A stretch of DNA of 64,000 nucleotides from Alnus glutinosa (GCF_958979055.1 NC_084888.1:34281804-34345803); one strand, 5' to 3'. Shown: positions 1 to 11,229, counted from the first letter of the stretch. The notes: generated by a model not told the origin, from the letters alone. A program made the numbers and translations.

Positions 1-836
1 TTGGCTACTGTGAAGAATTCGATGAGATGATCCTTGTCTATGAGTTTATGGCCGGGGGTCCCCTCCGTAAGCACTTGTATGGCTCAGATCTTCCCCCACT
101 TACTTGGAAACAAAGGCTGCAAGTTTGCATTGGAGCTGCAAAAGGTTTGCACTACCTTCATACTGGAGCAGCAGAGAGTATAATCCACCGTGATGTTAAA
201 ACAACCAACATTCTACTCGATGAAAATCTCACTGCAAAAGTGTCAGATTTTGGATTGTCTAAATTAGGCCCTACACTGGATCAAACCCATGTGAGTACTG
301 CAGTGAAGGGGAGCTTTGGTTACCTTGATCCTGAGTACTATCGTCGACAACAACTCACAGAGAAATCTGATGTGTATTCTTTTGGAGTTGTAATGATGGA
401 GGTTTTATGTGCTAGACCAGCTGTAAACCCTTCTCTTCCAAGAGAACAAATTAACATAGCAGAATGGGCCATGAACTGGCAAAAGAGGGGGCAGTTAGAG
501 AAGATAATAGATCCCCATCTTGCAGGATCTGTTAATCTTGATTCCCTGCGAAAATTTGGTGAAACAGCAGAGAAGTGCCTAGCTGAACATGGTACTGACA
601 GGCCAACAATGGGAGATGTCTTGTGGAATTTGGAGTATGCTCTTCAGCTACAAGAAGCTTCTATACATATGGTTTCGGATGAGAATAGTGCAAATTATAT
701 TCCGGATATTCCAGAATGGGTTCCCCAAATTGAACCTGCTGAAGGTGATGTTGCAGACACTATTAGCTACCAGGACTCTAATACAACAACATCAAGTGGA
801 GTATTTTCAGAGTTGATGGATCCAAAGGGAAGGTAG
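1..836 (+). CDS. CrRLK1L receptor-like kinase, 3' end (THESEUS/HERCULES clade)
   Basis: The frame is open from base 3, so this is the C-terminal part of a gene whose start, ectodomain and transmembrane segment lie outside the window. The visible part is a Ser/Thr kinase domain: catalytic loop [20 protein letters not shown] at the Mg-binding site, the activation segment with [11 protein letters not shown], then [11 protein letters not shown] and the C-lobe motif [19 protein letters not shown]. CrRLK1L kinases sit in the plasma membrane and sense cell-wall state or RALF peptides; THE1 and HERK members act in wall-integrity and growth signalling. The C-terminal tail ends [10 protein letters not shown], resembling the FSQL..P.GR end of THE1-type members. 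No frame breaks are seen. The family call is secure; the exact clade is inferred from kinase and tail similarity, so no symbol is given. Confidence 0.9.
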   Translation, partial: GYCEEFDEMILVYEFMAGGPLRKHLYGSDLPPLTWKQRLQVCIGAAKGLHYLHTGAAESIIHRDVKTTNILLDENLTAKVSDFGLSKLGPTLDQTHVSTAVKGSFGYLDPEYYRRQQLTEKSDVYSFGVVMMEVLCARPAVNPSLPREQINIAEWAMNWQKRGQLEKIIDPHLAGSVNLDSLRKFGETAEKCLAEHGTDRPTMGDVLWNLEYALQLQEASIHMVSDENSANYIPDIPEWVPQIEPAEGDVADTISYQDSNTTTSSGVFSELMDPKGR

Positions 837-1599
837 TTCTTCAAAGGGTAAGCTCCTAACACGCAATTTTAGTTGAGAATGTTAGTGCCTGTCTTTTACC
901 ACAAATGTGAAATTTTTGTTTTTACACCAAGTCTCATATAACTACTCAATCCTGATCATAACTTCCAATAGGCTGACCTGTTGTGAAATGATAGTGTCAT
1001 AGTCTTCAGATATATGCAACCAAAAACTGACAAGGAATGCCTTTTTGTGCTTACAAAGACCACTTCCTTGAGTGATTCCTGTGGATGTTGTCACATGTTT
1101 GGTTTTAATCTTCCTAGGTTGATCTTTCTGTAATGTGTGCTCATAAGTACCAACATTTTCAAAACTTTGGGTTTTTCCTGTATTCGAATGAGGAAAGTAT
1201 TTAGTGTTCCAGAGAATTCTTCGTTGCTTCTTATCTTATATTGTTTTCTGTGAAATCTGTGATTGCATTATCTGGAGTAATAGTCAGTGGAGGACAGCCT
1301 CTGATTCTGCAGACATATGTGAGACATAAATAAGTACAAATATGAGGAATTTCTCACAACTCAATGTCTGGTGATCAGCATAGGTGATCGACTTTTGGAC
1401 CAAGCATTTTGTGCCATTGGTTTTAGATTTTGGAATCTTTGGATTGTACCTTTGGTGAATATGGTGCTGAGAAAAAAAAGTATTGACAAGATGGAACTTG
1501 TGAAGTAAGAGTGTTACCACTCCTGCTGCCATGGAAATTATGGAATTACCTTTTCCATAGCAACCGCAGTAGATTTCTGCCTCAGATCTTCTATTATGA

Positions 1600-1633
<34 letters not shown>

Positions 1634-1690
1634 GCTTTACTTCTATGTTTCCATCCCTCAATTTGCATTGTTAAATCACTATTTATCCTA
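837..1690. other. 3' flank/UTR of the receptor kinase
   Basis: There is no convincing coding region. The first few hundred bases are T-rich and look like 3' UTR. The minus-strand ORF at 1284-1661 owes its poly-leucine run to the AAT microsatellite and is not credible as a gene. Confidence 0.5.
1599..1631. repeat. (AAT)n microsatellite, about 11 units
   Basis: An uninterrupted AAT/ATA run. It may be length-variable between individuals. Confidence 0.9.
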
Positions 1691-1870
1691 AAAGTTTAAG
1701 CTTATAGAAAAATATTAATTTAATTATTTAATTAATATTCTAACACTCTCCTCACGTGTCAGCTCAAACTCTCTTTTAATAAATAAGGTTCAACACGGTG
1801 AATATTTAATTGAAATGAAAGATAAATTGTAAAGTCAATGTTTAAACGTGACTCTGATACCATGTTAAAT
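1690..1870. repeat. Dispersed repeat, copy 1 of about 4
   Basis: Shares phrases such as TTAATTAATATTCTAA, GAATATTTAATTGAAAT and GATACCATGTTAAAT with segments near 39960-40030, 41510-41615 and 49535-49680. The shared blocks look like pieces of one old transposable-element family with rearranged ends. Boundaries are approximate. Confidence 0.5.
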
Positions 1871-2595
1871 CCGTACCATTGAAAAATTATAGTATATATA
1901 TTTTTTTTTAACAGTACCTAAGACAAATCAAAAGTAAAAAATATAGTTTTGAATTAAATATACATTTCTATTTTAGAATTTTCGTAGAAGAAAAAAAGAA
2001 ATTTTATACTTCTCTTTTAAAAAAAAGCCGCTTTTGCATTTTAAACGTTCTTAGTACAACAAAAAACAGAAATTTTATTAGAACAAAGAGGGCTCACATC
2101 ACTCACAATAATTGATTGGATATTTATTTACTGAGCCTTGGACTAACAATTCTACTTATAAAGCTTTACAAAAAGCGAGCACATTTAGGCAAAGGACAAG
2201 CAAGTTAAGCAATTGATAGGTGAGAGTTTAAGGGTATTTTGACTACATAGCTTTGGCTTACCTAGAGGTACATGCTAGTGTGTAAATGTGACCATTGTAG
2301 CTAATAGATGAGTATGATGTTTATTTAAAGTTGCAAGTTGGATAATGATGTAATTGTGCATATATTAATATGTTTAATATATTTATGCTCAATACTAATT
2401 GTGAATTTTGTGAGTGATATTTTTAGTATTCAGAAAAAGAAAACTTAAGAGTTATTTCCGCTACAAAATTTAATGTCAAAGCATAACATAACAGTAACAC
2501 CTCATAGTATTTATAAGAGCATGTAACTACTTGGGGTTAGGGGTGAGCAAAACTCGCCTAAAACCGCAGACCCGCCCCGATCCGCCCATATAAAT

Positions 2596-2642
2596 AAAAG
2601 TTTAATTTGGGGTTACAGAAAAGGACCCCAAATTAAACTTTT
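2596..2642. repeat. Perfect 18-bp hairpin with 11-nt loop
   Basis: Arms at 2596-2613 and 2625-2642 are exact reverse complements (AAAAGTTTAATTTGGGGT and its complement). The preceding GC-rich stretch (ACCCGCCCCGATCCGCCC) resembles the CCGCCCCGCCC block at 11380-11400, so this may be the tip of a truncated foldback transposon. Confidence 0.75.
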
Positions 2643-3818
2643 AATTATTATTAATCTCATTTATTGGAAAAAAAATACCAAAAATATGTTACGTAAATAG
2701 TTTATCGAACACACAACGGAGTAATTTGACAAGTTCCGAGGAAAACTATACCCTAGATTTTGAAGGAACCTAAACCTTTTCAAATACAAAGTTTGTGATT
2801 AATTCTTCTTACTTTTAATTAATCACTAACCCATATAAATAAAAGAATTACAAAGACATACAATATGAGATGAACTCTTATCTCTACTAAAAGATAAACT
2901 CCTAATACAAATAAATTCATTTTCTAAAAATAAATCGAATGCTCCATTTTTACTAAAATTGGGTAAGAACACCTATTTTTTTTTTCATGGAGTTCTAGGC
3001 CACGAAAGTTTGCCTTGGCCGACAATTCTCTGTGCACTCAATCCAATTTTTAACAAACTTTTACATAAATCAATTGTTTATTTATAGCTTTTAGGTTGAA
3101 AAAACCTAATCATTTTCGTTTTTTTTTTTTTTTAATATTTTTATTAAATTATAATTTTTGTTTCAAAAGAAGCTTTTTTTTTTTTTCATTAAACCAAAAT
3201 ATAGATATTTGCTTAAAGATTTTTAAAAATATACTCAATTCTTATAGGTAACATATCTTAAAAAAGAAAAAAAAGAAAAAAAAAAAGAGGTAAGTTTGGT
3301 GTACGTGTCATTAGCGGATTCGTGTGTGTAGGCAGTAGAAATTAAACAGAAATGTTGCTTTAGAGTTAAAAAGGACGTCTTTGGCATTTAAACATTGATG
3401 AACTTGATTCTCTCCCTTGTTATTGAAAAAAGTCAGTCATCTTAATTCATTGGGTTTTTTGTGGCAGTGGGACCGATCAAGTTTGAATGAATTAAGACAA
3501 ACTGATCAATCATGGCAAACGATAAAAGCTCTGTTTGCAATTATTCAAGAGGCTGGTCGGTCCAATAAAGAGTTTATTATATTGTTGTAAAGTCCTTCTG
3601 TCGGCATAATAAATGTTATTTCAAGATATTTTTCTCATGACCCAAATTAATAATGTTGTTTGAGAGCAGCTTCTAAACATATCTCCACTCTTCTATTATT
3701 GGCCATTAGCTACAAACCTCACGTCTAATTTGTCTCTTTCTCATTACATTTTGGATCAACAACAACTAGGATGGAGTTATCCAACCTTATTTAATTGCCA
3801 ATAAAGAAAGGAACTTGT

Positions 3819-3821
<3 letters not shown>

Positions 3822-3881
<60 letters not shown>
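3822..3881. repeat. (AT)n microsatellite, about 30 units
   Basis: Perfect AT dinucleotide repeat. The short ORF that crosses it is a by-product of the repeat. Confidence 0.95.
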
Positions 3882-3884
<3 letters not shown>

Positions 3885-4784
3885 ATCACATTACACCACC
3901 TCCACTCCTTCAACTATTTTTTTCTTTTTCTAAGCTTAAAAATGATGTTATATTCTTGTTTGACACTGAAAAATGAGGGAAAATTACAATATATTTTTTA
4001 GATTTTGCTTAGAAAATATAAAAAACATGTGTTATATATACATCATTATTTGGTCATTCTTTCCTCTTTCCACCTTTTAAAATTACCATTAAATCTGTTT
4101 TTTAAAATCACAATTAAATCTGTGGAAACAAATTTGATGATGATTTTGAAAAGTAAGAAAATGAGAGAAGAACATGAGAGAAAATTTTAAAGAACAAGCC
4201 TTTTTTTTTTCTTTTTTTTCTATTTTAATGAGCCACTAAAAAAATGCTTAACCAATTCTTTATTTAGGAGAATGAATCCTTTTCTTTCTGTCTTTTAGGC
4301 TTAAATAAATAATAATTAAAGATGATTAAGATGATAAATACTGAGTTATTGAAAATGATAAATATTGGGCAACAAAAAAATAAAATAAACACTGATATAA
4401 TAAAATTTTATCCACTTAATTTGAAAGATTGATTAAAAAACGTGCGCAGTGGACTACAGCACGATGGTCTCTAATCTCTATATTAACTATTAAGAGGTGT
4501 GGGCCTGTGGGGGTGGGAGTGGGAGCCTTTGTGGGGCCATCACAGCCGAGACAACTTAACCGCCATGGTCCCACCAACATACTACCAAAACCCCCGACCC
4601 TTAAGCGCACATGTTTTAATATTCGATGGTCGGTTCGTCCCTATCAAAAAACTCGCCGACCATTTCGCGCGCCACGAGGTTTAATTGGCCGAACATCACG
4701 CCCGGGCCCATCGCGTGTCATAGGTCGGCGATCCCGTTCCTATCCTCGCCGATTCAAGCGTAGCTAAATTCGATCACAACCACA
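3882..4784. other. Intergenic DNA upstream of the aquaporin gene
   Basis: AT-rich DNA gives way at about 4490-4770 to an unusually GC-rich stretch for this window. The plus-strand ORF at 4429-4767 has no recognisable domain and an Arg/Pro-biased composition. I read this as distal promoter, not a gene. Confidence 0.5.
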
Positions 4785-4792
4785 CACGTGGC
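4785..4792 (+). promoter_or_regulatory. G-box/ABRE (CACGTGGC) upstream of TIP1
   Basis: The CACGTGGC core contains both a G-box and an ACGTGGC abscisic-acid-response element. It lies about 165 bp upstream of the TATA box. bZIP/ABF factors bind such sites, which suits a water-channel gene. Binding is inferred, not shown. Confidence 0.5.
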
Positions 4793-4950
4793 ACCAGGGG
4801 ACGTACTCGAGGTCCCATTCCTTAGCTGTAAGTAAAAGTGACCGAAATGTGGCTTCGAGAAAAGCCCCAAACCTCATTGCTCGCATGGTATAATGATAAT
4901 ATATCTTTACCGGGAACCGGTTAGACCGGTTCCCTAGCCGTTATTTTAGG

Positions 4951-4960
4951 TATATAAATA
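4951..4960 (+). promoter_or_regulatory. TATA box of TIP1 (TATATAAATA)
   Basis: A strong plant TATA box about 115 bp before the ATG at 5075. This predicts transcription start near 4985 and a 5' UTR of roughly 90 nt. Confidence 0.7.
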
Positions 4961-5074
4961 GGAACTCCCACAAAACACATCTCTATATGTACAAAATCAA
5001 GTTAGAGAAATAAGCAAAGAGACTTCCAAAAACTCTCAACTCTCAAAGCTCAAGAGCAGCTGAAGTTCAAGAAA

Positions 5075-6516
5075 ATGCCGATTTCTAGAATTGCTATTGG
5101 TAATCCGGGAGAGGCGAGCCGCCCGGACGCCATTAGAGCCGCATTTGCCGAGTTTTTCTCTATGCTTATTTTTGTGTTTGCTGGGGAAGGCTCTGGCATG
5201 GCTTTTAGTAAGATCTCAATCTCAAAAACACATCCATTTTAATATAAGTTCAAGTAACCCAATATTTTTTTGGGCATAAAAATTAGGCTCGACTGTTATA
5301 TTCTAATGTTTTTCTTAATTTTTCCTGATTTGTTTATTATAAGCTTTGTGACATTGCATGCTTTGGTCACAATTGATGACACCACACGCCACCCACCACA
5401 CCCAAAAGAGTGTCACTTTCTTGAAATTTGCAAGGACTGATTGGTGGATGTTTTTGGCAGACAAGCTTACTGATAATGGGTCAACAACACCAGCGGGGCT
5501 TGTAGCTGCAGCGTTGGCTCATGCATTTGCGCTTTTTGTGGCGGTTTCTGTCGGTGCAAACATTTCTGGCGGGCATGTAAACCCTGCTGTGACTTTTGGT
5601 GCTTTTATTGGTGGAAACATTACTCTGTTGAGGACCATTTTGTATTGGATTGCACAGTTGCTCGGTTCAGTTGTAGCTTGCTTGCTTCTCAAGTTTGCCA
5701 CTGGTGGACTGGTAAGAATCGGGAAATGAGAATTTATATTGTAGACTGACAATATACCGTCTGGCTCTCCGATTTTTCAGGCCAAACAAAATCGTGAAAT
5801 TTGTTTCATTTGAAGTTTGTTTTAATAAACTATAGTTTGAAAACGTAGAAAAATTTGGATTTTTAAATCGCAGGTAAACGCGTTTTTACAAATACACTTT
5901 TAACTTGCGATTTTAAAAGTCAATTCACGATTTTATTAAATGCTTAATTGCGTTTTGAAAAATTCTCGTACGTTTTAGAATCACTATTTTTAAATCGAAC
6001 GATTTGAAACCGCAAATCAAACGGACCTTAATGCACGTTTATTTTTTCCTTTGTCCATGACGAAGCATAGACTGAAATAGGGTTTTGGGATAGAACATAA
6101 TGGTCAGTGCCTAACTTGAATTTGTATTTGACCCACTGCAGGAAACATCAGCATTCTCCCTATCATCTGGCGTATCTGTATGGAATGCGGTAGTTTTTGA
6201 GATTGTGATGACCTTTGGGCTTGTCTACACTGTGTATGCAACGGCGGTGGATCCAAAGAAGGGGAATATAGGCATAGTTGCACCCATTGCAATTGGTTTC
6301 ATTGTGGGTGCCAACATATTAGCTGGCGGTGCCTTTGATGGTGCGTCCATGAACCCAGCAGTCTCCTTCGGCCCTGCCGTGGTTAGCTGGTCCTGGACTA
6401 ACCACTGGGTCTACTGGCTTGGCCCAATGGCCGGTGCAGCCATTGCAGCCATTGTCTATGACACCATCTTTATTGGCCAGAGTACACACGAGCCACTTCC
6501 CACCAATGATTTCTAG
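5075..6516 (+). CDS. TIP1: Tonoplast intrinsic protein, TIP1 type (aquaporin)
   Basis: Three exons, 5075-5207, 5461-5711 and 6142-6516, join in frame through GT-AG introns and give 252 aa, the normal TIP1 length. It begins [20 protein letters not shown], a typical TIP1 N-terminus. Both aquaporin NPA boxes are intact: HVNPAVTF at about residue 85 and SMNPAVSF at about 199. His65 (in HAFALF) and Val after the second NPA fit the TIP1 selectivity filter, which lacks the PIP-type Arg. TIP1 proteins are six-helix tetrameric channels in the vacuolar membrane that pass water, and in some cases H2O2 or urea. The exon 1 donor splits an Asn codon. No damage is seen; this is very likely a functional gene. 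Confidence 0.95.
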
Positions 6517-7333
6517 GGAATATTGATTTAAGCCCCCCCCTCTCTCTCTCTACAGATATTATTGAGAGAATAAAGATGGGAAAGAAATGCGATTGTTGTT
6601 GTGTTTGTTTGGGGAATGGAATTGAATTTCATGTACTTTTGTTGTAGGTCTTCTTGTTGTTTTTGTTGTTTCATTTATGCTTTAGAAATGGGCGAGCTTC
6701 TTGAATGTCTTGCTAAATCAGTGAATGAATTGTTTGTTTTGAAACTTGCTTAACAACTGCGTTTTGTTCTGAACAATGATCAGAGAAAACAGATATTAAT
6801 CAAAGTTTGTGTTAATAGCAGCCGAAATTTTGATGGATCTGAGGAGGCCAGGGGGGTAAAAAGATGAGGCTATTTGTTAGATAGAGACGAATTTAGACAG
6901 TGTGTAATGAGTAGTCCATTGTCGTACAACTATACATGCCACGGCTCTGCCACTGAGAGCACTTGCTTAGAAATTGATATAGACAAAATTCTTCACTAAC
7001 ATGGCAATACCTTTGTGACTTACAAAAAAAAAAAAAGAGTCAAAATCAGCTACTTATTAACAATAATATTTAAAGAGGAAAAACACAACATGAGATAATT
7101 AGGAACGACAAAAGCTTACATTTGTTTTTAACACATTAATCACATCTCCCACAATACTTTGTTAAGCAATTTAATATTGTAAATTACCACTTGAAACCAA
7201 TTTAAACAAGATTACGACAGCCACTGACCCATGGCCCCTAAATTTTATAGATATACTTGATACACTCCTTTTGAGATCTATGCTTCATCTTTAGGCCATG
7301 GCTTTGCTTGTTTTTGGGCTGGGGAGAAATAGA
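6517..7333. other. TIP1 3' UTR and intergenic DNA before the copia element
   Basis: The first 230 bp is a T/G-rich likely 3' UTR with a short C/CT run at 6533-6552. No gene is visible beyond it. Confidence 0.5.
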
Positions 7334-7562
7334 TGTTGGCGTGAGTTGTCTAGAGAGATTATAGGAAGCAGAATCCGAGATTGACAATCCCTCCATATAA
7401 GGAGTAATCGGCAATCCTGTCATAGAAGGAACAAACATATTTTTAGCCTTGTAATCAGCATTGCCGAGAATAGGAGGATTCAAATACTATTTATACATGC
7501 TTATTCTTTGTAAAGAAATATAATGAAAATATGATAGATTTTTCTCCCCATGAATTCTGTCA
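7334..7562 (+). repeat. 5' LTR of the copia element
   Basis: A 229-bp direct repeat of 16896-17124 with TG..CA ends. It carries a CTATTTATA-like TATA region about 70 bp from its end. Confidence 0.95.
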
Positions 7563-7574
7563 TGGCATCAAAGC
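7563..7574 (+). promoter_or_regulatory. Primer-binding site (tRNA-iMet type)
   Basis: TGGCATCAAAGC follows the LTR directly. It differs at two positions from TGGTATCAGAGC, the usual plant initiator-Met tRNA complement. Confidence 0.85.
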
Positions 7575-7621
7575 AAGTTCAGACCCTGTACCCTATTTTT
7601 AACCGTGCCTTCATCTCCTTC

Positions 7622-8361
7622 ATCCACAACCATGAGTGCTACTGACCAACCTGATATAGCCCATGACCCCGACCAAACATCCATACTTACCGAATTGACC
7701 GCAAGAATGAACGAAGTTTTGACCCAAACTTCGGCTACAACCCAGATCACTGACACTACTGCTGCTCCAATTGGTATCAAGTTGGACGGCTCCAACTATG
7801 CTCTCTAGTCCCAGGTTGTTGAGATGTATAGCTCAGGCAAAGACAAACTAGGATACATCAATGGCATCTCTTGAATTTTTTTTTTGCCGATCTCCAAGGC
7901 CTTTGGCGCGAGATTGATTTTCACCACCCAAACCCAATGAAGTGCGTGGCTGATATTCAAAACTACAACAACCTTATTCAAGAAGACCGGGTGTATGTCT
8001 TCTTGGATGGCTTAGACGATCGGCTGGATAAAATTCAAGGAGACATACTACAGATGAGGCCGTTCCCGACTATCGAACAAGCGTACGCCCATGTTCGCCG
8101 AGAAGCTGTTCGACAGGTGGTGATGATCAACGGTGACTCCACCGAATTCTCGGTAGCAATTTTGGCCTCGAAAAGCTTCAAGCCCAGACAGAGCACTCCA
8201 TCCTCGACCTGATCTCTTTCTCTCGGCAAGGGACAACTCGGTAACCCTTCTGGAATCACGTATGGACCACGAACCCCATCTACTAGAACCAAGTGTTCTC
8301 ACTGTGGCAATTTGAAGCATACCCGAGACACATGCTTCAAATTACACGGGTATCCTAACTA
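7622..8361 (+). pseudogene. copia gag remnant
   Basis: Disconnected frames retain a gag N-terminal segment (PIGIKLDGSNYAL), an internal UBN2-like segment (DLQGLWREIDFHHP, LDGLDDRLDKIQGDIL) and a CCHC zinc knuckle, C-x2-C-x4-H-x4-C, near 8300. A stop at 7806, an internal deletion near 7870 and a stop at 8210 inactivate it. In an intact element this protein would package the RNA in virus-like particles. The nested insertion begins 120 bp downstream. Confidence 0.85.
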
Positions 8362-8999
8362 GTGAAATGATCTTCAGGCTCGAAAACGCTGGGACACTAC
8401 CGGATCTGATGGAGGAACCAGTCAAGCGGCAGTGGCTTCAACAAAACCACATCTCTCCCTCTCTTCCCCTGTCGAGACCTCTTGTAACGCCTCGCATTTT
8501 ACAAAAAAAGCGTAAGTGAAAATTTCGATTTTCACGTGACATTACAACGTCATCAGAGTTAAATATTAGTAGCGGAATATATTTTTCTCTGAACAATAAC
8601 ACATTAGAGCTGATTGAATTACCTCAATATATAAAAATACTAACCAATTATTCTGATATAATAAATACATTCAAAATAATAACATATGTGCCACATGCGG
8701 CATTAAATAACATTTAAACATTATCTTTAACTGATACAAATTAACATATAAAAATATTACATATCAACTTAAAAGTCTTTAACCACACTATAATAATATT
8801 ATCATAATATTCTTAGTAGTTCCGTCCTTCAATCCATCCTGCAAAACTCGTATGAGATTGCAGTTACTATCACAGTCTCATGCTGTGGTCAAGTGAGTCA
8901 ACGGTCCTTGACTACATAATGAAATACTGAATCATTTAAAAATACACTATACAATCATATAATGACAGTTATATGTATGCACAATTTCAATATTCATTA

Positions 9000-9330
9000 G
9001 TGCCTTGGGATTTAAACCGTTGGACTTATTAGTGATTAATGTCATAGGGTCTAAGCCTTGGTCTTTTTATTATTAGTGAATTACTGATCAGTGCCTGTGG
9101 ACTCTCACCATCTTAGGTCTTATTAAAACCTATGGTCTGAATCAGTACTGCCTTAGGACTATTCTCCTTGGTCTTTGCCTCAGGATTACACCCCTTGGTC
9201 TTTGCCTCGAGACATTAACTCTCAGTCTAACTGATTGATTGATGCATTGGGACTTTCACCCGCAGTCTTCGCCTCAGGACTATACCCCTTGGTCTTTGCC
9301 TTGGGTCGTTAACCTTCAGTCTTTTATTGT
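9000..9330. repeat. Degenerate short tandem repeat rich in CCTTGGTCTTTGCCTC
   Basis: Variants of CCTTGGTCTTTGCCTCAGGA recur irregularly every 30 bp or so, with TTGGTCTTT and CTCAGTCT variants. The array is too irregular for a satellite and has no CRISPR-like spacers. Confidence 0.6.
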
Positions 9331-9420
9331 TAATAGGTCATATGTTCTTACAGTAAAATATGCAATGACAGTTTATCAGTATAATCATTAATCATGTCAA
9401 TAATATACTCAATAAAATAT

Positions 9421-9960
9421 GTACGGTTCCAAACAAAACATGTTACACATGAACTCGTATACAATTAAATAAAACAGACGTCACAACGTCATCAAAGACC
9501 ACCAACACGTATCATCCTCAGTGAGTAAGTAATACTCACAGCAGTGACATATGCATTATTCCAAACAAACATGTTAAATACCAAACAACTCGCATACGAT
9601 TAAATAAATCAGACTTCAACACATAATCAAAAACCACTACGCGTATCATCCCCAGTGAGTAAGAAATACTCACAGCAGTGACATATACATTATTCCAAAC
9701 AAACATGTTAAATACCAAACAATTCGCATACGATTAAATAAATCAGACTTCAACACATAATCAAAAACCACCACACGTATCATACCCAGTGAGTAAGACA
9801 TGCTCACAGCAATGACATATATACATTATTCCAAACAAACATGTTAAATACCAAACAACTTGCATACGATTAAATAAATCAGACTTCAACACATAATCAA
9901 AAACCACCACTGTATCATCCCCAATGAGTAAGAAATACTCACAATTATTTCTTGCTTCCA
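9421..9960. repeat. 134-bp tandem repeat, about 4 copies
   Basis: The landmark GTATCATCCCCAGTGAGTAA recurs at about 9509, 9643, 9777 and 9912, a 134-135-bp period. The first partial unit from 9421 is more diverged. Adjacent units differ at only a few positions. Confidence 0.9.
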
Positions 9961-10205
9961 AAAAGGTTCACAGTTAATTGTTCACTGCAATATATATTTA
10001 ATACAAATAATAGTGAATTAGTACAACCCACTAATAAACTCCTCTTAACTTTATTTTCATTTTTAACCTTTAAATATTAACATAATCAATGGGGGTGGAT
10101 CGTTACAAATGGTATCAGAGCCATTGCCCAGCCTGAGATGGTGGGAGCGTGCACAAGCCCAAAAAGGGTCGCCAGCGGGGACGTTGGGTCCAAAGAGGGG
10201 GTGAT

Positions 10206-10427
10206 TGTGACGTCCCACATCGCTTGGGAATGAGGATGTGCTTATATGTATAAATGCATCCTTTATGACACAACGCGTTTTAAAGCCGTGATAGTCATGA
10301 ACCTATCAGAACTCCGCAGTTAAGCATGTTTTTGCGAGAGTAATCACAGGATGGGTGACCTCTTGGGAAGTTTGGTTTGGGGAGCCAAAAGCGGACAATA
10401 TTGTGTCAATGGGGGTGGGTCGTTACA
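10206..10427 (+). repeat. Cassandra LTR A with embedded 5S rRNA-like sequence
   Basis: A 222-bp LTR starting TGTGACGTCCCACATCGC. Bases about 10305-10370 mimic the 3' two-thirds of plant 5S rRNA, including AGAACTCCGCAGTTAAGC (box A region) and GGATGGGTGACC (box C). Confidence 0.9.
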
Positions 10428-10526
10428 AATGGTATCAGAGCCACCTAGTAACGTCAGGTCATGTGGTACTGGAGTACTTCATGACATGGCTCTGACGGGG
10501 ACGCCAGGGGTTTAAAAGCGGAAGTT

Positions 10527-10734
10527 TGTAACACTCCAATCCCATATGGGAAGACAAATAGTAGCCAACATAGAGTGTGTGGTTTATAAAAATAATCATA
10601 AGTGTTAAGTCATACATTACCTAGTTATTATATGAAACTGGGCTTTATAATGGATTATAGGGAAGCTTCAAATTGACTAGTCATTTTGGGGTGATAGCGC
10701 AGATGTGGTTAACGCTTTTCCCTAGGTCGTTACA
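10527..10734 (+). repeat. Non-5S TRIM LTR (LTR C) inside the Cassandra array
   Basis: 208 bp starting TGTAACACTCCAATCCCA and ending GGTCGTTACA, followed by a perfect PBS. It has no 5S-like segment and is unrelated to LTRs A and B except at the last bases. Confidence 0.7.
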
Positions 10735-10832
10735 AATGGTATCAGAGCCATTGCTCAGCCTGAGATGGTGGGAGCGTGCACAAGCCCAATGAGGGACGCC
10801 AGCGGGGACGCTGGGTCCAAAATGGGGGTGAT

Positions 10833-11054
10833 TGTGACGTCTCACATCGCTTGGGAATGAGAATGTGCTTATATGTATAGATGCATCATTTATGACACAA
10901 CGCGTTTTAAAGTCGTGATGGTCATGAATCTATCAGAACTCCGCAGTTAAGCATGCTTCTGCGAGAGTAATCCCAGGATGGGTGACTTCCTGGGAAGTCA
11001 GGTTTGGGGAGCCAAAAGCGGACAATATTGTGCCAATAGGGGTGGGTCGTTATA
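10833..11054 (+). repeat. Cassandra LTR B with embedded 5S rRNA-like sequence
   Basis: 222 bp, same length as LTR A and about 90% or more identical by eye. The 5S-like segment is at about 10931-10997 and is slightly closer to 5S rRNA than that of LTR A (TCCTGGGAAGTC). Confidence 0.9.
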
Positions 11055-11229
11055 GACTGTGTCATGCATCTGATTGTGAGCATCGAGCGGCTCTGTCCAG
11101 TACCAAAATTTTATTCTGTTGTTTTGTTTCTTGTTTTAATAAGAATGTGGGTTTTGTTGATTGCCAGGATTTGGGTTTTGTTGATTGCCAGGATTTGGTT
11201 TTGTTCTTGTTTTTGTCTCTTCATCTTCT

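Larger units (their letters stand above)
10088..11054 (+). mobile_element. Cassandra/TRIM retrotransposon mosaic
   Basis: Order: LTR tail (10088-10107), internal domain I1 (10108-10205), Cassandra LTR A (10206-10427), a different internal domain I2 (10428-10526), unrelated LTR C (10527-10734), I1 again (10735-10832), Cassandra LTR B (10833-11054). Each LTR end reads CGTTACA or similar and, except the last, is followed by the primer-binding site TGGTATCAGAGCC. Cassandra elements are tiny non-coding TRIMs mobilised by other retrotransposons. The alternation of two LTR types around a shared internal domain indicates recombination or template switching. Confidence 0.85.

Noticed and set aside
1284-1661. 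Minus-strand 125-codon ORF with poly-leucine start
   Set aside because: The leucine run is the AAT microsatellite read antisense; no domain, and it lies in the 3' flank of the kinase gene.
4429-4767. 112-codon ORF upstream of TIP1
   Set aside because: GC-rich promoter DNA with Arg/Pro bias, overlapped by ORFs on both strands, no domain.
9421-9960. Regular repeat array that might be taken for CRISPR
   Set aside because: Whole 134-bp units repeat without variable spacers, in a plant nuclear context.
10305-10997. 5S rRNA genes
   Set aside because: Only part of 5S is present, mutated, and each copy is embedded in a 222-bp Cassandra LTR with PBS downstream.
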